NCBI GenBank assembly: GCA_963726995.1
Contig: CAVSEP010000006.1
Coordinates: 1,488,001-1,552,000, forward strand
Length of the DNA: 64,000 nucleotides
Direction of reading: 5' to 3'
From: DAIDKA01 sp963726995
GTDB taxonomy: Bacteria > Pseudomonadota > Gammaproteobacteria > Steroidobacterales > Steroidobacteraceae
Every line of letters starts with the position of its first letter. Position 1 is the first letter of the stretch. A model generated the notes under the pieces. It was not told the origin of the DNA and did no database searches. It worked only from the letters and a program-made list of their open reading frames with translations. Position numbers and translations under genes: made by a program. This document shows positions 36,664 through 45,700 of this stretch, in pieces.

Positions 36664-36683
36664 ATGCAACCAAATGGTTGCAT
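36664..36683. promoter_or_regulatory. operator palindrome upstream of the ArsR-type regulator
   Basis: Arms ATGCAACC (36664-36671) and GGTTGCAT (36676-36683) form a perfect 8-base inverted repeat with spacer AAAT, ten bases upstream of the regulator start. Its size and position are those of an autoregulatory operator for a dimeric winged-helix protein. Confidence 0.6.
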
Positions 36684-36694
36684 GTCAAGAGCGG

Positions 36695-36723
36695 AAAAAG
36701 GGCCGTGCACGGGCACGGCCCTT
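36695..36723 (-). terminator. rho-independent terminator after the VOC gene
   Basis: An 11-base stem (36698-36708 with 36713-36723), loop ACGG, reads on the minus strand as a GC-rich hairpin followed by TTTTT. It lies nine bases after the VOC gene's stop and separates it from the ArsR operon. Confidence 0.75.
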
Positions 36724-36731
36724 ACTTTCGA

Positions 36732-37097
36732 TCAGCCGTGATGGAAGCAGTTGAGCTTGTTGCCATCCGGGTCGCGGAAGTAGGCCGCGTAGAAGCCGCC
36801 ACCGCGGTCCCCCGGGGCGCCCTCATCCTTGCCTCCGAGGCTCATCGCGATCTGGTAGACGCGATCAACCTGCGCGGCATCCTTGGCGACGAGTGCCGCC
36901 ATGACCCCGTTGCCGACCGTCGCGCTCTTGCCGTCAGCCGGCTTGATCAGAAAAACCATGGCGGAGTTCGGGGCTCCCCAGGCGATGAACTTCTCCGTTT
37001 CCATGGTGCGCTTGGCGCCCATTTCCTTGGCCAGTGCGTCGTAGAAGCCGGCGGCCTTGGCGAGATTATTGGTTCCGAGCGTCACATATCCGAGCAT
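36732..37097 (-). CDS. VOC superfamily (glyoxalase-like) protein
   Basis: A 121-residue single-domain vicinal-oxygen-chelate protein: MLGYVTLGTNNLAKAAGFYDALAKEMG is the first beta-alpha-beta unit, and GGGFYAAYFRDPDGNKLNCFHHG is the conserved metal-site end. Members include glyoxalases, dioxygenases and antibiotic-binding proteins, and the substrate is unknown here. It is a single gene closed by its own terminator. Confidence 0.88.
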   Translation of the reverse strand: MLGYVTLGTNNLAKAAGFYDALAKEMGAKRTMETEKFIAWGAPNSAMVFLIKPADGKSATVGNGVMAALVAKDAAQVDRVYQIAMSLGGKDEGAPGDRGGGFYAAYFRDPDGNKLNCFHHG

Positions 37098-37218
37098 GAG
37101 CGATCCCCCTTAAGCGATAACTGGAATGAAAAACGGTAGCACCCGGATGTGACGTGGACAAGCGGCGCAGTCGCCGCCGCGTGCACCATCGCCAAGGCAC
37201 TGATGCTAATGTGCGGCC

Positions 37219-37677
37219 ATGCCGCTTCTGGATGCCGACTACATGCGTCTGTGCCTGCAGCTGGCCGCGCAGGCGCAGCAGCGCGGCGAGGTGCCGGTCG
37301 GGGCCGTGCTGGTGCAGGGCGAGCGCGTCATTGCCCAGGGCAGCAATCGACCGATTGCCGCTCACGACCCGACGGCGCACGCGGAAATCGAGGTGCTGCG
37401 CGCCGGCGGCCAGGCGCTGGGCAGCTATCGACTCACCGACACCACGCTGTTCGTGACGCTGGAACCGTGCGCCATGTGCGCGGCCGCCATCGTGCACGCG
37501 CGCGTGCGCCGGCTGGTGTTCGGCGCCTGGGATCCGCGTGCCGGCGCGGCCGGCAGCACCCTGGATATCTTCCGCTTACCCGGGATCAATCATCGCGTGG
37601 ATGTATTCGGCGGCGTGCTCAGCGAGGCCTGTGGCGAGCAGCTGCAGGCGTTCTTCGCGCAGCGTCGCGGCGAGTGA
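37219..37677 (+). CDS. tadA: tRNA-specific adenosine deaminase TadA
   Basis: TadA deaminates A34 to inosine in tRNA-Arg(ACG). The 152-residue protein has the zinc and catalytic site HAE (in DPTAHAEIEVLRAGG) and PCAMC (in LFVTLEPCAMCAAAIVHARV), and begins with DADYMRLCLQLAAQAQQRGEVPVGAV. It converges with mltF three bases away. The tadA-mltF-purL neighbourhood is also found in E. coli. Confidence 0.97.
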   Translation: MPLLDADYMRLCLQLAAQAQQRGEVPVGAVLVQGERVIAQGSNRPIAAHDPTAHAEIEVLRAGGQALGSYRLTDTTLFVTLEPCAMCAAAIVHARVRRLVFGAWDPRAGAAGSTLDIFRLPGINHRVDVFGGVLSEACGEQLQAFFAQRRGE

Positions 37678-37680
37678 ACC

Positions 37681-39138
37681 TCAGGCGGCCGGTCGCCCCA
37701 CCCAGGTGGCATCCGGATTCTCGGCGGCCGGCTGCACCTTGAGGGTGGATCCGGGCTGCCATTCGAGCAGTTTCAGAAATCCCTGGATGCGATCGACGAA
37801 TTGCGCGGGTTCCGCGCCGCGGGCGAAGCCGTGCTTGAGGCGGTCCTGCCAGCTTTCATCGGCCAGCAGCGGCAGCTGTTCGCGCACGTCCTGCCAGGAG
37901 TCCGGATTCTTGCCCCGCATCTGCGCCAGCCGGCGCGCGTCCTCGACATGTCCATAGCCCACGTTGTAGGCCGCAATGGCGAGCCAGGTGCGATCGGGCT
38001 CAGGAATGTGCGTCGGAATCTTGTCGCGCACTTCCTGGAAATAGCGGGCGCCGGCGAGAATGCTCTCATGCGCATCCGAGCGATCCTCCACGCCCAGGGA
38101 ATTCGCGGTATTGGAGGTGAGCATCATCATGCCCGAGGCGCCCATGGAGGATTCCGCTTCCGGATTCCACTTGGACTCCTGATAGCCGATGGCCGCCAGC
38201 AGGCGCCAGTCGACTCCGGTTTGCTGCGAGGCCTCCTCGAACCAGGCGCGATACTGCGGCAGACGTGCGCCCAGGTCATGATGGAACTGCAGTGTGTCCT
38301 CATAGGCGAGCACGCGCCGATCCTGCGCCGGCGCGGTGAGCAGCGTCTGCAGCAGACCCGACTGCCGCGAGGCATCGACGAACTGATTGACCGCCGCATA
38401 CAGATCCGGATCGGTGTGCCGGACCACCCACTGCACCGGGCGGGTTTCCGGCAGGGCGAAGGCCGGCAGCACATCCGGATACAGGTGCCGCGCGTAGGCG
38501 TATTCATTGGCATCCACGACCGCGTAGTCGCCGACGCCATTCTGGATGTCCTGCAGCGGATCCACGGCGTGCGGGGAAAGCGCCGACCAGGCCAGATTCG
38601 GGAACAGCCGGACCTTCAGCCGCCGCAACATCTGTTCCTGGGGACTGCCCGACCTCACCATCAGGTTCAAGGCCTCGAAGTTCTTCTCCGCCGGACGATC
38701 CGCGCCGCGCCGATAGACGACCAATTGCGGGACCTGGTCATAGACCGCCGCGGGATCGCCCACCTGTGACCAGGCGTGATCAACCGTAAGCTGCGCCGCA
38801 GCAATATCGGCGCGTCCGGCGGCGAGCTCGGCACGCATCAGGGCAGGGCTGGCCACCGGGTAGATGTACAGGTCGAAGCCCTGCTGGCGGGCAAAGGCCT
38901 GCGCCAGGCGGAACTCCAGGCCCTCGGTACCGCGGGTGCCCTTGGTATAGGTGGTCGGACCCTCCAGCGTCACCACCCGCAGCTCACCCTTCCCGTGCAC
39001 CGGGTTGATGGAGCGCGGCGGGGGCGAGTAGCTGGCCGCGACCAGCGCCGTCAGGGCGACGGCGGCCATGACGCAGCGGGTCACCTGTCTGCCCTTATAG
39101 AACCGGTAGAACGACTCCATGGTCGACAATCGACTCAT
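37681..39138 (-). CDS. mltF: membrane-bound lytic murein transglycosylase F (MltF)
   Basis: MltF has an N-terminal substrate-binding-protein-like regulatory domain (SBP_bac_3 type, residues about 50-270, starting GELRVVTLEGPTTY) and a C-terminal family 1 lytic transglycosylase domain. The catalytic glutamate is in LAAIGYQESKWNPEAESSMGASGMMML, and AIAAYNVGYGHVEDARRLA follows. An N-terminal membrane anchor is at about 20-38. Length 485 residues. The enzyme cleaves peptidoglycan glycan strands in the periplasm. A second possible start is the Met at codon 7. Confidence 0.93.
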   Translation of the reverse strand: MSRLSTMESFYRFYKGRQVTRCVMAAVALTALVAASYSPPPRSINPVHGKGELRVVTLEGPTTYTKGTRGTEGLEFRLAQAFARQQGFDLYIYPVASPALMRAELAAGRADIAAAQLTVDHAWSQVGDPAAVYDQVPQLVVYRRGADRPAEKNFEALNLMVRSGSPQEQMLRRLKVRLFPNLAWSALSPHAVDPLQDIQNGVGDYAVVDANEYAYARHLYPDVLPAFALPETRPVQWVVRHTDPDLYAAVNQFVDASRQSGLLQTLLTAPAQDRRVLAYEDTLQFHHDLGARLPQYRAWFEEASQQTGVDWRLLAAIGYQESKWNPEAESSMGASGMMMLTSNTANSLGVEDRSDAHESILAGARYFQEVRDKIPTHIPEPDRTWLAIAAYNVGYGHVEDARRLAQMRGKNPDSWQDVREQLPLLADESWQDRLKHGFARGAEPAQFVDRIQGFLKLLEWQPGSTLKVQPAAENPDATWVGRPAA

Positions 39139-39289
39139 GGGTACCTCACTTGAAGCCTTCAGGTTCGGCTAGAATACCTGCCGCGGCGCCTAGTGCGGGG
39201 CGCATGCGACAAAACTGCGTTGTGTTATGTGAATAACGCTGGCGTATAGCATTGATTTAAATAACAAATCTACGCAAATTTAGGCCCAC

Positions 39290-39379
<90 letters not shown>

Positions 39380-39422
39380 CTTATGTGAAGATCCGGACCC
39401 GCTTGTCCCTACGGAGTGATCG

Positions 39423-40526
39423 ATGCCCGAAGATGCCGTGACCCGGCTGCCCGCGACGCCCGCCACTGCGGCCACGGCGGTCGATCTGCGGCATGTCGGG
39501 ACGCACCCGGACTTCTGGTATCCGCTGGCCTGGTCGGATGAGCTGAAGGCCGGCCGCACCCTGGGGCGCCGGTTCGCCGGCGAGCCCATCGTGCTCTACC
39601 GGGGCCAGAACGGCCAAGCTTATGCTCTAGAGGATCGCTGCGCGCATCGCCAGGTGCCCCTGCATCTGGGGGTGGTGTGCGACAACCGGCTGAAGTGTCA
39701 CTACCACGGCTGGTCCTACAGCGGCACCGGCCAGTGCGTGGACGTGCCCTACCTGGGCAAGGAGCGCCTGCCCAATGGCGTGCGCAGCTATCCCGTCCAC
39801 GAAGTCGACAATCTCATCTTCGTCTTCCCCGGGGACCCGGCACTGGCGGAGGGGCGCAAACCCAAGGCCCTCGGAGCCTTTGCCAACAAGGCCTACAAGA
39901 CGCGCCAGCTGAATCGGGAAGTGGCCTGCCACTACACCTTCATGCACGAAAACCTCTTCGACATGAATCACCAGTTCATGCATCGCAAGCAGATGGGGTC
40001 CATCACCGCCAAATGCCTCGGGCGCGACCACGGCGAGAACTGGGCCCAGGTGGAATACAGTTTCAGCCGCGCCGGGGGCGGCAAGTCGGCGGGCGAGCGC
40101 GTCATCGTCGAGCTGACCCGCAACCGCAAGACGCAGAAGCGGGCCGACTTTTCCGATCACATGCGCATCCGCACCGACTATCCCTACCAGAGTCTGAAGG
40201 TCTGGCTGGGGCGCAACATCGATTACGACAAGGATTCGCCGGTGCTGTCCGTGTGGCTGGGTTACACGCCGCTGGATGCCGAGCAGCGCACCAATCGCAC
40301 CTTCGGGTACCTGTCGGTGAAGAAGCCGCCGGTGCCGGGCCTGATCCATGTGGTGTGGCCGTTCGTCACCCACTTCACGGAGAACATCTTCCGTGAGGAC
40401 AAGGAAATCGTTGAGTTCGAGCAGCGCGCCCACGATGCGCAGGGCGCGGACTGGAACAACGAGGTGTTTCCACCGATCCGGGATTTGCGCGCGGTTCTGG
40501 CGCACTGCGGCAAGCCGCAGACCTGA
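39423..40526 (+). CDS. Rieske [2Fe-2S] non-heme iron oxygenase
   Basis: A 367-residue aromatic ring-hydroxylase-like oxygenase. The Rieske cluster motif is C73-x-H75 (CAHR) and C92-x2-H95 (CHYH). The mononuclear iron site is NLFDMNHQFMH, with D180, H183 and H187 as likely ligands. The layout is that of single-component O-demethylase or vanillate-demethylase-like oxygenase alpha subunits. No reductase or ferredoxin gene is adjacent, so electrons must come from elsewhere. Substrate unknown. The gene begins 43 bases after tRNA-Ser and converges with the winged-helix gene. Confidence 0.9.
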   Translation: MPEDAVTRLPATPATAATAVDLRHVGTHPDFWYPLAWSDELKAGRTLGRRFAGEPIVLYRGQNGQAYALEDRCAHRQVPLHLGVVCDNRLKCHYHGWSYSGTGQCVDVPYLGKERLPNGVRSYPVHEVDNLIFVFPGDPALAEGRKPKALGAFANKAYKTRQLNREVACHYTFMHENLFDMNHQFMHRKQMGSITAKCLGRDHGENWAQVEYSFSRAGGGKSAGERVIVELTRNRKTQKRADFSDHMRIRTDYPYQSLKVWLGRNIDYDKDSPVLSVWLGYTPLDAEQRTNRTFGYLSVKKPPVPGLIHVVWPFVTHFTENIFREDKEIVEFEQRAHDAQGADWNNEVFPPIRDLRAVLAHCGKPQT

Positions 40527-40538
40527 GTCTGCGCGCGA

Positions 40539-40877
40539 TCAGGCCGGTTCGCGGATGCAGTAGCCGGCGCCGCGGATGGTGTGGATCAGGCTGACCTCGA
40601 AGCCGCGGTCGATCTTGGCGCGCAGCCTGCTGATATGGCTCTCCACCACATTGGTGCGCGGATCAAAGTGGCAGTCCCACACCTGCTTCAGCAGCGTTGG
40701 GCGGTCGAGCACCTGCCCGACATTGCGCGCCAGGAAGGTCAATAGGCGAAATTCCCGGGGCTGCAGCGCGAGCTGCCGGTTGCCGCGTCTCACGCAGCGC
40801 GTCATCAGATCGATTTCCACGTCTGCCACGCGCAGCAGGTTGTCGTGCTCGTGCGCCAGAAAATTCCTTAGCCTCAT
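40539..40877 (-). CDS. stand-alone OmpR/PhoB-type winged-helix DNA-binding protein
   Basis: A 112-residue protein that is essentially only the C-terminal effector domain of response regulators: VEIDLMTRCVRRGNRQLALQPREFRLLTFLARNVGQVLDRPTLLKQVWDCHFDPRTNVVESHISRLRAKID, ending IHTIRGAGYCI. The receiver domain with the phosphorylated Asp is absent and no histidine kinase is nearby. It may be a constitutive regulator or the remnant of a longer gene; the ATG at 40877 gives a plausible complete start. Neighbours are a convergent Rieske gene and a TagH-like gene. Confidence 0.85.
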   Translation of the reverse strand: MRLRNFLAHEHDNLLRVADVEIDLMTRCVRRGNRQLALQPREFRLLTFLARNVGQVLDRPTLLKQVWDCHFDPRTNVVESHISRLRAKIDRGFEVSLIHTIRGAGYCIREPA

Positions 40878-40951
40878 GCAACCCTTTGTATGCGGGCCGC
40901 ATTATATGCTCAACGCACATTGATTGGGGAAGGCCCCGGCGCCAGGGGCTG

Positions 40952-42286
40952 CTATTTGTTGTTCTGGTACGCGGCGCTGAAGGCATCGAGGAACACGCGC
41001 GGCAGTTCGCCATCGGCGCGCGCGGCGATGCTGCGATAGAAGTCGTGGTACAGCTCCCAGTTGCGCGCGCCGCTTTCGGCGATGCCGCGGGCGCGCCGGC
41101 CGAAGCGCGATTCGAGTTCGCCGGGCTCGAGCCTGGCGACGAAATCGACGAACGCGGCGCGCAGGGCGTCGAAGGTGGCCCGGTCGTGCGCCTTGGCCCG
41201 GTCGAGCACTTCGCGCAGCCATTGCACCGCATCCAGCCTGCGGCTCTCGTGCTGGCTCAGGATCTGCACCAGCAGGTCCTCGACGCCGGCGCGGGCCAGC
41301 GAGGGACGCGGATCATCGGCGTCCGGGGTGAGGTCGATCTGCATGGGCCGCAGGGTCTCGGTGCGGGCCCGTTCCAGATCCTTCAATCCGACCAGGGTCT
41401 CGCGGATCAACTGCCCGGCCAGCTGCAGCAGGCGCACCTGCAGTTCCGGTGCGAAATGGTCGGCCGCGATGCCGGCACCCTTGCAGAAGGCCGCAATGCC
41501 GCTGTTCGCATCCGGGGGCACCGCGGGGGCTGCGGCCGTGCGCCGGTCCTGCGCACGCGATGCCGCGCGGGCCAGCCGTTCGATGCGTCGCGCGATGACC
41601 CGCCGTTCGGTGTCGCTCTCGGCGAGTGCCGCGCTCAGTTCCGGGGGCGCAGGGGTGGCAGCCGGGGTCACGGGCGTGGGCGCGCGTCGTGCCCGCACGG
41701 CGGCGGACATCGGGCCCACCGGCTGGCCGTAGGCATTCACCGCCAGCGGCTGACTGAATTCCTCGGCGTCCGTTTGCAGCAGCTCATCAAGGTCCAGCGC
41801 TTCGCCCAGATCGGTCTGGGCGGCCTGGCCGATGGCGGCAAGCACCTCCACGCTGTTGGCCGAAGTGTGGATCGCGACGCTGCTGGTGGCACCGATGGGA
41901 CCAAAGGCGCCGGACCGGTCGGCGACGCCGGTCAGACCGGTGGCGGTGTCGCCCCCGGCAGCCCGGAACTCCACCATGGCGACCACCTGGTATTCGCCGA
42001 AGCGGATGATGTCGCCGTTTTGCAGAACATGGGAGCCGCGCTTGGAGACGGGTCGGTCATCGTCGTTGATATAGACACCATTGGTGCTGGTGTCCTCGAG
42101 GATGTACAGGCCATCGCGGTGGTGGATGCGCGCATGGTGTGCGGACACGTAGCGCTGCGGATCCGGCAGCACCCAGTCATTGTCCGCGGAGCGGCCGATA
42201 TTGCCGCCCACGGCGTCGAATACCACGGAACTGCGGTCTCCGAGCAGCCTGCGATGGTCACTTATAATGCGAAGTTGCAGCGCCAC
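40952..42286 (-). CDS. tagH: FHA-domain protein of the type VI secretion TagH family
   Basis: A 444-residue protein. Residues about 26-100 form an FHA phosphothreonine-binding domain (GNIGRSADNDWVLPDPQRYVSAHHARI, then TSTNGVYIN). A Pro/Ala-rich linker follows. The last 190 residues match the TagH conserved C-terminus: FCKGAGIAADHF, LVGLKDLERARTETLRPMQIDL, WLREVLDRAKAHDRATFDALRAAFVDFVARLEPGELESRF and WELYHDFYRSI. TagH proteins act with the Ppk/Pph phosphorylation switch of type VI secretion. No other type VI genes are adjacent, so it is an orphan here. GTG start at 42286. Confidence 0.82.
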   Translation of the reverse strand: MALQLRIISDHRRLLGDRSSVVFDAVGGNIGRSADNDWVLPDPQRYVSAHHARIHHRDGLYILEDTSTNGVYINDDDRPVSKRGSHVLQNGDIIRFGEYQVVAMVEFRAAGGDTATGLTGVADRSGAFGPIGATSSVAIHTSANSVEVLAAIGQAAQTDLGEALDLDELLQTDAEEFSQPLAVNAYGQPVGPMSAAVRARRAPTPVTPAATPAPPELSAALAESDTERRVIARRIERLARAASRAQDRRTAAAPAVPPDANSGIAAFCKGAGIAADHFAPELQVRLLQLAGQLIRETLVGLKDLERARTETLRPMQIDLTPDADDPRPSLARAGVEDLLVQILSQHESRRLDAVQWLREVLDRAKAHDRATFDALRAAFVDFVARLEPGELESRFGRRARGIAESGARNWELYHDFYRSIAARADGELPRVFLDAFSAAYQNNK

Positions 42287-42344
42287 CGGCGCCCCCGTTC
42301 GGACAAATACTCCCAGTTGGCCGCTATTGGCCGATGGGCGGACA

Positions 42345-42350
42345 TATAAT
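42345..42350 (+). promoter_or_regulatory. candidate -10 box (TATAAT) for the DUF1820-purL unit
   Basis: A perfect TATAAT lies 37 bases before the DUF1820 start, in the 100-base divergent region between tagH and DUF1820. No good -35 hexamer is found at 16-18 bases, so activation or an alternative -35 would be needed. Confidence 0.35.
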
Positions 42351-42386
42351 CCCGCCCCAAAGTAGCAAGTTCACCCCTTAGGACCC

Positions 42387-42731
42387 ATGGCAGCCAGTCA
42401 CATTTTCAAAGTCCTGTTCATGAATCAGGGCAAGGTTTACGAGGTTTATGCCAAAAAGGTCACCCACGGTAGCCTGTTCGGCTTCATCGAGATGGAAGAC
42501 ATCGTGTTCGGGGAGCGCTCCAGCGTGGTCGTGGACCCCAACGAGGAGCGGATCAAGACCGAGTTTGACGGCGTGAAACGCAGCTTTTTGCCCATGCATT
42601 CGGTGCTGCGCATCGATGAGGTCAAGAAGCAGGGAACGGCCAAGATCACGGCCCTGGAGGGTGGCAACGTCACCCCCTTTCCCATGCCCGTCTATACGGC
42701 TCCGGCGGGTGAGCCGCCATCGCGCAAATAG
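42387..42731 (+). CDS. DUF1820 family protein
   Basis: A 114-residue protein common in gammaproteobacteria such as Pseudomonas and Xanthomonas. It reads MAASHIFKVLFMNQGKVYEVYAKKVTHGSLFGFIEMEDIVFGERSSVVVDPNEERIKTEFDGVKRSFLPMHSVLRIDEVKKQG; the FIEMEDIVFGERSSVVVDP and SF.PMHSVIRID segments are characteristic. Function unknown. purL begins 12 bases downstream on the same strand, so cotranscription is likely. Confidence 0.88.
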   Translation: MAASHIFKVLFMNQGKVYEVYAKKVTHGSLFGFIEMEDIVFGERSSVVVDPNEERIKTEFDGVKRSFLPMHSVLRIDEVKKQGTAKITALEGGNVTPFPMPVYTAPAGEPPSRK

Positions 42732-42743
42732 GCTGCCACGCTG

Positions 42744-45700
42744 ATGCTTGAGCTTCAGGGAAGGGCCGCCCTGTCGAATTTCCGTATTGCCAAGCTGCTG
42801 GCCCGTCTGCGGGCGTTCCAGCCGCAGATCCAGGCCCTGTCGTCGCGGTTCGTCCATTTCGTCGATGTCGCGGCGCCGCTGTCAGCGGATCAGCTGGGGC
42901 TGCTCGGGAAACTGCTGACCTATGGCCCGGCCATCCCGATGCCGGCGCCCCGAACCGGACCGAACATCCAGGTGCTGCTGGTCGTGCCGCGCGCCGGCAC
43001 CATCTCCCCCTGGTCCAGCAAGGCCACCGACATTGCCCAGGTCTGCGGGCTCACCCTGGTACGCCGCATCGAACGCGGCATCCGCTACGAGCTGGAGGTG
43101 TCGCAGCCACTGGAGCCGAGCGCCCTGGCGCAAGTGGCGGCGGCGCTGTTTGACCGCATGACGGAAATGGCACTCGCCGATCCGGCGCAGGCCGCGCGGT
43201 TGTTTGAACAGCATTCGCCCGCCGCGCTGCGCACCATCGCGCTTGGCGGGGGCCGCCAGGCACTCGAGGCGGCCAATGGGCAACTGGGACTGGCGCTCGC
43301 GGCCGATGAGATCACCTACCTGCTGGAGGCCTTCGGGCGACTGGGCCGCGATCCGACCGATGCGGAACTGATGATGTTCGCGCAGGCGAACTCGGAGCAC
43401 TGCCGCCACAAGATCTTCAATGCGCAGTGGCACATCGACGGCGCGCCGCAGCCGAAGTCGCTGTTCGCCATGATTCGCAACACCCACGAGCGCGCGCCGC
43501 AGGGCATCTCCTCGGCCTACCGCGACAACGCGGCGGTCATGGAGGGCTCGATGGGGGAGCGCTACTTTCCGGATCCCGACGGGGTGTATCGCGGGCATCG
43601 CGAACCCATCGACATCCTGATGAAGGTCGAAACTCACAACCATCCCACGGCGATCTCGCCCTTCCCGGGCGCTTCGACCGGATCAGGAGGCGAGATCCGC
43701 GATGAAGGGGCGACCGGAGTCGGCGCCAAGCCCAAGGCGGGACTGGCCGGATTCTCCGTGTCGAACCTTTTGATCCCGGGCTTCGAACAACCCTGGGAGC
43801 AGAGCCTGGGCCGTCCCGGACGCATCGCCTCGGCCCTGGACATCATGATCGAAGGTCCGCTGGGCGCGGCGGCCTTCAACAATGAATTCGGGCGCCCGAA
43901 TATCTGCGGCTACTTCCGCACCTTTGAACAGCAGGCGCCCGGCGATGGCCCGCAGCGCAGCCGCGGCTACCACAAGCCCATCATGATTGCCGGGGGCCTG
44001 GGCAATATCCGCCGCGACCATGTCGTGAAGGGCGAAGTGCCGCTGGGCGCGAAGCTGGTGGTGCTGGGGGGGCCGGCGATGCTGATCGGACTGGGCGGTG
44101 GCGCCGCCTCCTCGATGGCCAGCGGCAGCAGCAATGCCGATCTGGACTTCGCCTCGGTACAGCGCGGCAATCCTGAAATCGAACGGCGCGCGCAGGAGGT
44201 GATCGATCGGTGCTGGGCGCTCGGGGACCGCAATCCCATCGCGCTCATCCACGATGTCGGCGCCGGCGGGCTTTCCAATGCCGTGCCCGAAGCGGTGGCG
44301 CACAGTCAACGCGGCGCGCAGCTGGAACTGCGCGCCATACCCAGTGGCGATCCGGGCATGTCGCCGCTGGAGATCTGGTGCAACGAGGCGCAGGAGCGCT
44401 ACGTGATCGCGCTGCATCCGGATAGCCTCGAGATTTTCAGCCGCATCGCGGCTCGCGAGCGCTGCCCGTTTGCCGTCATCGGTGAGATCAATGACAGCGG
44501 TGTCCTCAAGGTGAATGACTCGTTGCTGGGGGGCACCGCGGTGGACCTGCCCATCGAGGTGCTGCTGGGCAAGACGCCGCGCATGCAGCGGGATGCCTCC
44601 AGCAAGGTCCCTGTCGCGCAGGATTTTGATGCGACCTCGCTGGATCTGCGCACCGCCATGCTGCGCGTATTGCGCTGTCCTACCGTGGCCGACAAGACCT
44701 TCCTGATCTCGATCGGCGACCGGACGGTCGGCGGCATGATCAGCCGCGACCAGATGGTGGGGCCCTGGCAGGTTCCCGTCAGCGATGTCGCGGTCACCGT
44801 GATCGACTATCTGGGACACGCCGGCGAGGCCATGTCCATGGGCGAACGCACGCCGGTGGCGGTGCTGAATGCGCCGGCCTCCGGGCGCCTGGCGGTGACC
44901 GAGGCCATTACCAATATTCTGGCGGCCGATGTCGCCACGCTGGCGCAGGTGCGCCTGTCCGCCAACTGGATGGCGGCCTGCGGCGAAGCCGGCGAGGACG
45001 CGGCGCTGTACGCCACGGTGCGCGCGGTGGGCGAGGAGCTGTGCCCGGCGCTCGGGATCGCCATACCGGTGGGCAAGGACTCCCTGTCGATGAAGACCAA
45101 CTGGCAGCAGTCCGGCGCCACGCGCAGTGTCGTGGCGCCGGTATCGCTGATCGTGTCGGCCTTCGCCACGGTGGGCGATGTACGCAAAACCCTGACGCCC
45201 GTGCTGCGCGCGGGTCCGGGGCCCTCCTCGCTGTGGCTGATTGATCTGTCCGGTGGCCGGGTGCGACTGGGCGGTTCGGTGCTGGCGCAGGTCCACGGCC
45301 AGCTGGGTGCGGAAACGCCCGACCTGGATGATCCGCAGTTGCTGCTGGCCTTCGCGCGGGTCATGCCGAAGCTGCGCGCGGCCGGCCTGCTGCAGGCCTA
45401 TCACGACCGCTCCGATGGTGGACTTGTGGTCACGATGCTGGAGATGGCCTTTGCGGGCCACTGCGGCCTCACCATCGATGCGGCGGCGGCCGGTAAGACG
45501 GCGACGATTGCGCATCTGTTCGCCGAGGAACCCGGTGTGGTGGTGCAGGTTACCGATGCGCACCGCACGCAGTTCCTTGAGCTGCTCGACGAGCACGGAT
45601 TGCTGGCGCATACCCGGCGTGTCGGCGCGCCGCGCACCGACATGCTGATTCACATTACCGGCGCCAGTGAGAATCTGGTGGTTCCCTGGATCGAGCTGCG

